From Bacteroidia bacterium (lineage in GTDB: Bacteria > Bacteroidota > Bacteroidia > J057): a DNA stretch of 64,000 nucleotides. The notes under the pieces are model-generated. The model did not search any database. It was given only the letters and a program-made list of their open reading frames with translations, and was not told the origin of the DNA. A program made the position numbers and the translations under genes. The first letter of the stretch is position 1; every line of letters begins with the position of its first letter. The DNA is taken from the NCBI GenBank assembly GCA_030430575.1, contig JAUIKF010000007.1:62001-126000 (forward strand), written 5' to 3'. Below are positions 44,239 to 51,879 of the stretch, piece by piece.

Positions 44239-44982
44239 ATGATCAATACCCTCTTAGCACATCCAGAATCTAAGACCATTGATAACCTGAAGCGTTTCCT
44301 GGACATGTATTGCCCACAAGTTGCTATTCAAGGTTATTCCTGTTCGCAGGAAGAAACCCACAGGTTGATCGAGTCCCTGCACCCAGACCTCCTCTTTATT
44401 GAAAAAAACATGGCCATGGGTACCTATTCCTATATGGAAGCAGATGCCGACGCCATGATGACCACCATTGTTCTCTCTGAGGACCCTTATCCCAAACGAG
44501 AAACTGCCTTTCCCTATAGCTGTACCTTCTTGGCAAACTCCTTTCAGGTCAATGAGCTACTCATGGCTGTGGACTATGCACAGCATTGGATTCGATTGCG
44601 CCAAGAACAGCAGGCCCAAAGAAAAATAATGAACCAAATGCTCAAGTCGCTTTGCCCCAACAATTTAATTGCCATCCCTACTCGGGATGGGATTGAGTTC
44701 TTAAAGGCCGAAGAAGTCATTCGGTGTGAGGGATTGCAAAAATATACCCTCATCATTGCAACTGAAGGTCGAGACTTTATCAGCTCTTATAATATCGGAG
44801 AGTATTCCAAAATGCTTCAATGCCATGGTTTTTTCTCCACGCATAAATCTCATTTGATCAATATGCGGCACATCCGAAAGCTCAGCAATGAAGGGACTAT
44901 ATTGATGAATAATGGCTCTTACGTCCCGCTTTCTCGACGTCGTAAGCGCGCATTCCTGGACCATATTCAGCAGATGAATTAG
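44239..44982 (+). CDS. LytTR transcription factor with degenerate receiver, probable eCIS regulator
   Basis: This 247-residue protein has an N-terminal receiver-like fold (about 1-120). The usual acidic pair is replaced by HP (LLAHPESKTID), and the phospho-acceptor is Glu55 in LLFIEKNMAMG, which could mimic phosphorylation. The LytTR DNA-binding domain fills about 145-247, with EVIRCEGLQKYTLI, FSTHKSHLINMRHI and YVPLSRRRKRAFLDHI. It is only 37 bp upstream of the first DUF4157 gene, same strand, so it probably controls the injection system. No histidine kinase is nearby, which fits a phosphorylation-independent or constitutively active role. The family call is strong; the target is inferred. 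Confidence 0.88.
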   Translation: MINTLLAHPESKTIDNLKRFLDMYCPQVAIQGYSCSQEETHRLIESLHPDLLFIEKNMAMGTYSYMEADADAMMTTIVLSEDPYPKRETAFPYSCTFLANSFQVNELLMAVDYAQHWIRLRQEQQAQRKIMNQMLKSLCPNNLIAIPTRDGIEFLKAEEVIRCEGLQKYTLIIATEGRDFISSYNIGEYSKMLQCHGFFSTHKSHLINMRHIRKLSNEGTILMNNGSYVPLSRRRKRAFLDHIQQMN

Positions 44983-45019
44983 GAAGAATGGTAAATGGAT
45001 CGACTAATAATTGATTTGT

Positions 45020-46147
45020 ATGCATGCTATAGCCACCCAATCCAAACATAAATCCTCTCAGCCACCTACCCCTTTTTTTCAAGCCAAACTTAAGGTAAAT
45101 CAACCCGGAGATCGGTTTGAACAAGAAGCTGACGCGATGGCAGATCATGTCGTTGGTCATACACGACAAGCACCATCTATGACGCCTGTTTCTGGCGTAC
45201 AGCGCAAATGCGCAGCGTGTAGCGCGAAGGAGGAAATGGTGCAAAAAATGCCCTTGATGCGGAAATCAGGTGATGGGAATACCGCAGACGCGTCAGGGCT
45301 CACTTCTCAATTGAGCAGTGCCAAAGGCCGTGGCTCAGCGATGCCTCGCCAAACGCTAAACAGCATGAACCAGGCCTTTGGCCATGACTTCAGCGAGGTA
45401 CGCCTGCACACGGACAGCCAAGCGGTCCAGATGAGTGAAGGGCTGAACGCCCGTGCCTTTACCCATGGATCGGATGTGTTCTTTAATAAAGGGGAATATA
45501 GTCCTCATTCGTCAAGCGGAAAGCATTTGCTGGCGCATGAACTGACCCATGTGGTGCAGCAGGGTGGGGGAGGAACGCCTGGGATACAGCGAGCCGAAGG
45601 AGATACAGCATGTGATGATGGGGTAAAAACCGTAACAGTGGATATATTGTCATTTAACGGCTCGACCCGTTCCCCTTATCCAGATTTGGCAGAAGCCAAT
45701 AGGATTTTTAGTCCCTGCTGCGTGCGCTTTGTTTTAGGAAAAGGAGCATCTGTTGATCCGCAATACTCAGATCCTTTGGTAGGAAATAATACGACTTTCA
45801 ATCGTGGCTCCAACCAAGCAGATACGACAGAAGAGCAAAACCTTATTCCAGATATTGAGGGCACCTTTGGGCTAAATGGAAGGATAAAGGTATTGTATTT
45901 TGAAGGCATAAGCCCTGGGGCAAGAGGGACTTCTCATCCACCATTTAACAGTACCCCTCTGACATTGAACTATGTGTATATGACCAATTTTGCTGCGCTT
46001 AGGTCCTTAGCTCATGAATTTGGTCATATTTTGCTCAACGGATCCTTCCACCACTTGCCCGCTGATAACCTCATGCACCCTAGCAATACGGCTACCGATT
46101 CCAAATTAACGGCAAGTCAATGCACAACCATTCGCGGTAATATCTAA
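45020..46147 (+). CDS. DUF4157 protein with C-terminal metzincin-like protease (eCIS cargo candidate 1)
   Basis: This 375-residue protein begins with the DUF4157 head shared by four genes here: KLKVNQPGDRFEQEADAMAD, a CxxC pair (KCAAC), an SQLSSAKGRG linker and the HELTH motif (His173). No signal peptide is present. The tail (about 200-375) contains a second zinc site, HEFGH (His332), followed by a further His and NLMHPS, resembling a Met-turn. It therefore looks like a metzincin-like protease, although the third His is two residues later than in the standard motif. ATG at 45020 is chosen; a TTG three codons earlier is possible. It is probably loaded into and delivered by the injection system. 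Confidence 0.82.
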   Translation: MHAIATQSKHKSSQPPTPFFQAKLKVNQPGDRFEQEADAMADHVVGHTRQAPSMTPVSGVQRKCAACSAKEEMVQKMPLMRKSGDGNTADASGLTSQLSSAKGRGSAMPRQTLNSMNQAFGHDFSEVRLHTDSQAVQMSEGLNARAFTHGSDVFFNKGEYSPHSSSGKHLLAHELTHVVQQGGGGTPGIQRAEGDTACDDGVKTVTVDILSFNGSTRSPYPDLAEANRIFSPCCVRFVLGKGASVDPQYSDPLVGNNTTFNRGSNQADTTEEQNLIPDIEGTFGLNGRIKVLYFEGISPGARGTSHPPFNSTPLTLNYVYMTNFAALRSLAHEFGHILLNGSFHHLPADNLMHPSNTATDSKLTASQCTTIRGNI

Positions 46148-46254
46148 TGGTCCGCCTGACCGTTTATCCTGCTATTTTACCGATGCTCCGATCCCCTTGG
46201 GTTTTGGGGCATCGGTATCCTATTTTTCGGTATCTTGTAGGATAAATAAAATAA

Positions 46255-46302
46255 AGACCTCGGAGGTTTGATCAATATTGCTGGCTAAAACCTCCGAGGT
46301 CT
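46255..46302. terminator. CCTCGGAGG hairpin before DUF4157 gene 2
   Basis: Arms AGACCTCGGAGGTTT (46255-46269) and AAACCTCCGAGGTCT (46288-46302) are perfect 15-bp inverted copies. An almost identical element lies at 51780-51827, also in front of a DUF4157 gene. It could end transcription after candidate 1 or serve as a shared recombination site. Confidence 0.7.
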
Positions 46303-46353
46303 GTAACCCTTTTGAAAGGGTTAACACGAATCAATTCTTGTAAATAACTATGT

Positions 46354-47856
46354 ATGAATACCCTTTCCCAACTCCCCAAAAAGATCCAGCCCAAGCTCAC
46401 AGTCAATAAACCAAATGACCGCTTCGAGCGCGAAGCCGACGCGATGGCGGACCATGTGATGGGCTATTCATCCCAGGCACCGTCTATGACACCTGCTTCG
46501 GGCCTCCAGCGCAAATGCGCTGAATGTGAGGAAGAGGAGAAAATGGTGCAAAGAAAAACCGATGGCAATGGGCCTGTTGCTACCAACACCCTCAATCAAC
46601 AACTCAGCCGGACCAAAGGCCAAGGCAGGCCCCTTTCTGCTCATACCCAACAAGCCATGGGACAGGCATTTGGTCGAGATTTCAGCCAGGTGCGGGTGCA
46701 TACGGGCTGGCAAGCAGCTCAAATGAGCCAAGGCATTCATGCCAAAGCATTTACTTTTGGTTCCAACATTTATTTTAACCAGGGAGCCTATAACCCTCAT
46801 TCATCTGAAGGCAAGCATTTATTGGCGCATGAGCTAACCCATGTAGTGCAGCAAAGTGAAGGGAAAAATACAGATAGCATTCAACGATTTTTGACGTGTG
46901 AACCTGAAGAAGAATGCCCGGATCGAGAACCTGGAGAGATAACTCGATCTAGAACGAGCCCCATGGTGGTTCACGAAATTACCAGCGGAGGCGTAGGGTT
47001 AATGATTTCTAATTTTGCCGTGGATGGAGGGGAAATAAAAGGAGACCCAACGACCAATCCCGCTTGGGTGGATTTTATGGATAGCCTTAGTGTTACCCCC
47101 CAGCAAACCTGGGAAATCCTAGGTTTTTCTGATTGCCAAGGAGGAGAAGGGGTCAATACAGATTTGAGAGCTGCTAGGGCGACTTCTCTTTATCTTGCCA
47201 TGCCTTCTGCTGCACAAAGTAGAGTTGATACATTTGCTGCTGCCCCCATAGGGCAATGTGTTCGTCCCAACACTTCAGAAGAAGAGCGAAGCCTAAACCG
47301 TTCAGCTCTTATTAGGCTAACATCTACTGAGTTTGGGGAAGACGATTTTACCCCTGAACCCATAGAAGGAGACAATACGCGTCCTGTATACATGTGTTCC
47401 AAAGACCTGGATACCTCTCCCGTAGGCACCCATGCCTTCTTCCGACTGGATGCCCCAGGGGCAGGCAACGAAACGATCAGCTTGCAGCCAATTCAAGTCA
47501 ATCGCACCAGCGATTGCTGGCAGGGAATTCCCGCTTGGAATTACCCCAGTGACCAAACTGCCGCAGGAACCTGCACACTTACGCCATTTAGCTTCCGTGA
47601 TGTATACAATCAGTTTCAGGCTTACCCCATTGGGCATTATTGTACATGGGGCCCCAATAGTAATACCTTTGTAGGACAGATAGCCCGTAATCTAGGGATG
47701 AGCAACCCTGATCCTTCTGGGTGGAACCCTGGTATGGATGAATCCCCACCGCCGGCTGGCACCTTTGCCCCAAATAAGTGGGCCACCCTTTCTGGCTGCA
47801 CGACCATCGAGTGCATTCCTGATGCATTGGCCGATACGGATAGAGCGGTTGTTTAA
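46354..47856 (+). CDS. DUF4157 protein with OmpA-like domain and putative hydrolase tail (eCIS cargo candidate 2)
   Basis: This 500-residue protein shares the DUF4157 head (KLTVNKPNDRFEREADAMAD, CxxC, HELTH at His159). Residues about 205-330 resemble an OmpA/peptidoglycan-binding fold (WEILGFSDCQGGEGVNTDLRAARA). The C-terminal part (about 345-500) has THAFFRL and, later, GHYCTWGPNSNTFVGQI. A His and a Cys/Asn-rich NSNTF motif suggest a papain-like or amidase-type hydrolase, but I cannot assign a family. The next cargo gene starts only 12 bp downstream, so the two are translated as a pair. The peptidoglycan-binding segment could target cell walls or merely anchor the cargo. Confidence 0.72.
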   Translation: MNTLSQLPKKIQPKLTVNKPNDRFEREADAMADHVMGYSSQAPSMTPASGLQRKCAECEEEEKMVQRKTDGNGPVATNTLNQQLSRTKGQGRPLSAHTQQAMGQAFGRDFSQVRVHTGWQAAQMSQGIHAKAFTFGSNIYFNQGAYNPHSSEGKHLLAHELTHVVQQSEGKNTDSIQRFLTCEPEEECPDREPGEITRSRTSPMVVHEITSGGVGLMISNFAVDGGEIKGDPTTNPAWVDFMDSLSVTPQQTWEILGFSDCQGGEGVNTDLRAARATSLYLAMPSAAQSRVDTFAAAPIGQCVRPNTSEEERSLNRSALIRLTSTEFGEDDFTPEPIEGDNTRPVYMCSKDLDTSPVGTHAFFRLDAPGAGNETISLQPIQVNRTSDCWQGIPAWNYPSDQTAAGTCTLTPFSFRDVYNQFQAYPIGHYCTWGPNSNTFVGQIARNLGMSNPDPSGWNPGMDESPPPAGTFAPNKWATLSGCTTIECIPDALADTDRAVV

Positions 47857-47868
47857 TTTTTCCCAATT

Positions 47869-50800
47869 ATGCCAACAACTAGCCCTACAGTACAGCAAAA
47901 GACACAATTTGCCAAACCAACGATCCAGCCTAAACTGCAGGTCAACGAACCTGGTGACCGTTTCGAACTTGAAGCAGATCGCATGGCGGATCATATCATG
48001 CGCATGCCCCAAGACGGCTTATCATTGAGGCCGTCTATGACGCCCCTAAATGGCATTCAGCGCAAATGCACCGCATGTGAAGAGGAGGAAGAAGTCCAGC
48101 GAAAACCCTTGATGCAGAAGGCAGAAGCACGCAATTCGGTAGCTACTGAGGGCCTCAGTTCCCAATTGAACGGTGCCAAAGGCCGGGGGAGAACTCTTGC
48201 CAGGCCTATTAACCACACGATGAATCAAGCCTTTGGCTATGACTTTAGCGGCGTCCGCATCCACACGGACAGCCAAGCCGTCCAGATGAGTGAAAGGCTA
48301 AACGCCCGCGCCTTTACCTATGGGACGGATGTGTTTTTTAATCAGGGGGAATATAATCCCAATTCATCTTCAGGTAAACGTCTGCTGGCGCATGAGTTGA
48401 CGCATGTGTTACAGCAGGGAGGAGGGAAGCAAGGCAGCTCAAATTTGATGGTTCAAAGAGAATCCAAGGGATCTATCCATTCTCTCGGCGAACGCTTCTG
48501 GACCTATCCCGAAGCTTTTAATCGAGCCTTACAAAAGGGTCGCATAGATGAGGCCCAGCGCCTTATTCAAATCGCTCCTATGGGAATCGCCAAAACACTA
48601 AGGGCACGTTTAAACAACCCTAAAGATGCGCTAGGACAATATTTCAAAAGAACTAGCGGAACTTCTAAAGAAGCGCAGAAAGCAATCCTTGCGACAGCTG
48701 AGCAAAAAATAAACCCAAAACCCAAGCCTAAACGATACAAAGCCAAAAGGGCTGATGGGACGGTGGTATTGCTTACAGAAGCAGAGTTTAAGAAACTACA
48801 AAGGGCAAATCGCCAACTCAATGCTTCTTTCAGAGAAATCACCTTAGATGTGCAACAACGCAAATCAACCCACCAGTTGCACCTCCAAAATCAGGGGTTG
48901 ATTGGCAAAGGAGTAGATTGGGCCATTGGGATAAAACCACCCCCTTTGGCCATATGGAGTTGGCCAGATGCTCCTGTCAAAGCGGGGCTAGAAGCCTTGG
49001 CTGGAGGAGATTCAGAAACTGCGGTTAAGGAGTTGAAAAAGGCTAAACGGAAACTGCTAGAAGCAAAAACACGATGGGATACCTATATCAGCGAGATGGG
49101 AGAAGGGGGAAAGAAGATAGGGGAATACAGTGATAAGGTTGGGGACAAATTATTGGAAGGCGTAGGGGTGCTAAAGGGAGCGGCTGCTCAGGTGACAGAA
49201 GTTGCTGATACGATGGTCTGGGTAGGAGAGACCATGAGAGATGCTCGGGAAGGAGCAGTTGACTACATCGCTGATAAAACTGGGACGAAAGGCACAGCAT
49301 TTCATCGCGCTTTAGATATGGGGAGCGAAATGAGTACCCAATTTTTAATGGGTGGGGCAACTTTTTTCGCAGCTGCAGGCGACTACGCGAGGGCTGAAGG
49401 GTGGGTCGATAAAGAAACTGGTCATGTCAGTGTTACGGGAGCGATGGCAGGATCCCTCAACGAAGGAGCCCAATGGTTAGAGCAAAACGTAGGACGGGGA
49501 AAAAATGATGCTTACTTCACTCCGCTTGAAATAGGAGAAATTGAAGGAGCTTTAGGAACCCAAGTCGCCCTGTTATTTGGTCCAGAAGAAGTGAAACTGG
49601 CCGTAAATTTCGTCGGCATTTTGGGCAGCATAAAAGGGGTGGTAGAAGGGTACCAAAAAACGAGGGACGTCATGAGTCCTGCCGTTTTAATCCCCCTGTT
49701 TAACATTGCTATTTCGCTCATTGGACTCAAAAGCACCGTAGCTAAAAACAAAATCTTTAAATTTATTTCAGGGCTTGTAGACCTTGCACCAGTCGGTCCC
49801 CTGTTACTCGAAATATATGAGGAGTCAAAAGTAGACGAAAGCACGCTTTCAGAAGAACAACTGAAAGCACGTGACAAAAGAATTAGGCAACGATGGAGCC
49901 AAGTAGTGCAAATTGCAGCTAATGCAATCATGAGCGTTGTTAAGTCAAAAATGGATGCTTCTAAAGCAAAATTAGGCGGTTCTTCTCATGATACAGACAG
50001 CCCTGGCACTACCCGAAATTCCCATACTGCTGGTCCTCATGCAGGCAGTTCTCCATCAGCCCCTCGCCCAGGCGCCCCTCATGGAGATCACAACCCGCTA
50101 CGCCCGCACACAGATCATGATTCGAAGACGCCGCTGGCCATCCCCACCTCGGCAAAAAAACAGGGCGCTCCAACTCCCCAAACGCCTTTATACAAGGCTC
50201 AGCCACCCAAGAGAAGGAACCCCCATTCTATGTCTCCAGGAGTAGCACCTGAAGGAGGGAACCCGGTTCACTCAGATGCGCCAAAGTTCAAAACGCCTAA
50301 GCCAGAACTTTACAAAGCCAAACCGCCTAAACCTAAAAAGTCTCCCAAAGGACACCCTACTCACCAGGGTAGATTTACAAATAAAGCTGATGCTGAGCGG
50401 CATTATTTTGAAACGGTGCGCATTAACCCTGGGGCTGAATTTGCGCTTATGCGAAATAAGCAAACGGGGGAGTTCCGGTTAATTTATGGAGATGCCAATT
50501 CTGTTACCATTCCGAAAGATTTAGACAATAATTGGGAGATTTGGACGCATAACCATCCGGTTGATCCGCGTACCAATGCTGTTCACCCTATCAATGTGAA
50601 CCCCAGTGGATTTAGGGGAGATTTTGGCGGGTTAATGGACCAGTCAAGACAGACAGGAGGCACCGTCCAGACCTCTAGGATTGATTTTAAGATGCCCGAC
50701 GGGAAGATGGACTTTACCATGTATTCCTATTATCCAGGCCACTCCAAGCCATTTGTGATTAATTATCCACTCGGTAATGGGCAATATGCTAGTAAGCGTT

Positions 50801-51717
50801 TTGCCTCAATCAAAGAGTACAATCGATGGACGTATGAAAATCATGGCTTTATCATGGATACAGATATCTATCCACCTGGCACCTTTAGCGCCCCTAAGCC
50901 TAGTCCAGGGCATTCCCCGCCAGTTCGCCATACCCCAGAAGGTGAGGGGAAAAAAGGAAGCAGTAGGTTAGCCGATGACGAAAGACATAGGCGGGAAGTA
51001 GAGGATTACAAAAGAAGAGGGGGAAAAATTACGGTTGGTCCCAAAGGTCGCAGAACGGATATACAACATAGGGAAATAGGAGCAGGGGATCAATCCAAAG
51101 AAAATAAACAACTCCTGGCGAAAGACCCCAAAGCAGGAAGAGATGCCATCGCTCACAATCAGCCAGATCAGGACCATGGAAGGCGTGGTGGTCGGAAAAT
51201 GGAAATAGAACAAGGGATAGATCCTTTAGACTTTAGGAAAAAAGCCATTCCTCCTAACCCACCTAAATATAGCCCAAAATGGCTAGAGGTAGTTATTCGG
51301 ATGCATGGAGAAGGAAAAATCAGAGTAATGAAAGGAGGTACTGCAAAACCCATTTCAGGTGCAGAATTAAAGGCCATACTGAAAAACCCCAAGAGAAGAA
51401 AGCAGCTTGTTTTTGAAGGATATAAAGGGAAAGGATATGGGAAAAAAGCTTGGATGCCAGTAGATGGGGCTCAAATGGGGCACAAAAAACCGGCTATCAA
51501 AGTTTGGAAGGAAAATGTCAAACAAGCTAAGGACAGCCACAACAACGATATTGATGCCGCTAAGGCCCTGAAGGATGCCATGAATGCGCATCAAAATAAA
51601 TCCAAAAATTTCGAATTGGAAGATGCTGATCACAATGCCTGGAAAGGGACAGAAGAAAAAAAGGAACATGGTACGTATCAAGATAGTCCCCCACCAGGCG
51701 GATGGGATACCTATTAA
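47869..51717 (+). CDS. Giant DUF4157 protein with JAMM-like and GH-E nuclease domains (eCIS toxin candidate 3)
   Basis: At 1282 residues this is the largest cargo candidate. The DUF4157 head (HELTH at His175) is followed by a long helical, partly hydrophobic region (about 200-700). A His/Pro-rich linker carrying PLYKAQPPK and ELYKAKPPK repeats comes next. About 840-950 contains THNHPVDP (His894, His896) and, 17 residues on, SGFRGD, matching the JAMM/JAB metalloprotease pattern HxHP...SxxD. The C-terminus (about 1190-1282) has AQMGHKKPAIKVWKENVK and FELEDADHNAWKG, like the HNH/ENDO VII nuclease family with conserved GH-E residues. No immunity gene follows. A processive toxin that releases its nuclease by its own peptidase is plausible but inferred. 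Confidence 0.78.
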   Translation: MPTTSPTVQQKTQFAKPTIQPKLQVNEPGDRFELEADRMADHIMRMPQDGLSLRPSMTPLNGIQRKCTACEEEEEVQRKPLMQKAEARNSVATEGLSSQLNGAKGRGRTLARPINHTMNQAFGYDFSGVRIHTDSQAVQMSERLNARAFTYGTDVFFNQGEYNPNSSSGKRLLAHELTHVLQQGGGKQGSSNLMVQRESKGSIHSLGERFWTYPEAFNRALQKGRIDEAQRLIQIAPMGIAKTLRARLNNPKDALGQYFKRTSGTSKEAQKAILATAEQKINPKPKPKRYKAKRADGTVVLLTEAEFKKLQRANRQLNASFREITLDVQQRKSTHQLHLQNQGLIGKGVDWAIGIKPPPLAIWSWPDAPVKAGLEALAGGDSETAVKELKKAKRKLLEAKTRWDTYISEMGEGGKKIGEYSDKVGDKLLEGVGVLKGAAAQVTEVADTMVWVGETMRDAREGAVDYIADKTGTKGTAFHRALDMGSEMSTQFLMGGATFFAAAGDYARAEGWVDKETGHVSVTGAMAGSLNEGAQWLEQNVGRGKNDAYFTPLEIGEIEGALGTQVALLFGPEEVKLAVNFVGILGSIKGVVEGYQKTRDVMSPAVLIPLFNIAISLIGLKSTVAKNKIFKFISGLVDLAPVGPLLLEIYEESKVDESTLSEEQLKARDKRIRQRWSQVVQIAANAIMSVVKSKMDASKAKLGGSSHDTDSPGTTRNSHTAGPHAGSSPSAPRPGAPHGDHNPLRPHTDHDSKTPLAIPTSAKKQGAPTPQTPLYKAQPPKRRNPHSMSPGVAPEGGNPVHSDAPKFKTPKPELYKAKPPKPKKSPKGHPTHQGRFTNKADAERHYFETVRINPGAEFALMRNKQTGEFRLIYGDANSVTIPKDLDNNWEIWTHNHPVDPRTNAVHPINVNPSGFRGDFGGLMDQSRQTGGTVQTSRIDFKMPDGKMDFTMYSYYPGHSKPFVINYPLGNGQYASKRFASIKEYNRWTYENHGFIMDTDIYPPGTFSAPKPSPGHSPPVRHTPEGEGKKGSSRLADDERHRREVEDYKRRGGKITVGPKGRRTDIQHREIGAGDQSKENKQLLAKDPKAGRDAIAHNQPDQDHGRRGGRKMEIEQGIDPLDFRKKAIPPNPPKYSPKWLEVVIRMHGEGKIRVMKGGTAKPISGAELKAILKNPKRRKQLVFEGYKGKGYGKKAWMPVDGAQMGHKKPAIKVWKENVKQAKDSHNNDIDAAKALKDAMNAHQNKSKNFELEDADHNAWKGTEEKKEHGTYQDSPPPGGWDTY

Positions 51718-51779
51718 CAAAAATCTATGAAAGGAATCAATAGCCTTTTTTCGGTATATTGTATCGGTAAGCTTAGGTT

Positions 51780-51827
51780 AGACCTCGGAGGTTTCATCAA
51801 TAGCACTGGCTAAAACCTCCGAGGTCT
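51780..51827. terminator. CCTCGGAGG hairpin before DUF4157 gene 4
   Basis: Arms 51780-51794 and 51813-51827 are identical to those of 46255-46302, with the same 18-base loop length. It lies 62 bp after the giant toxin stop and 52 bp before the next DUF4157 start. Confidence 0.7.
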
Positions 51828-51879
51828 TAACACATTTTTAATGGTGTATTGTGGTTTTTAATTGTAGAAATACCTGCAT

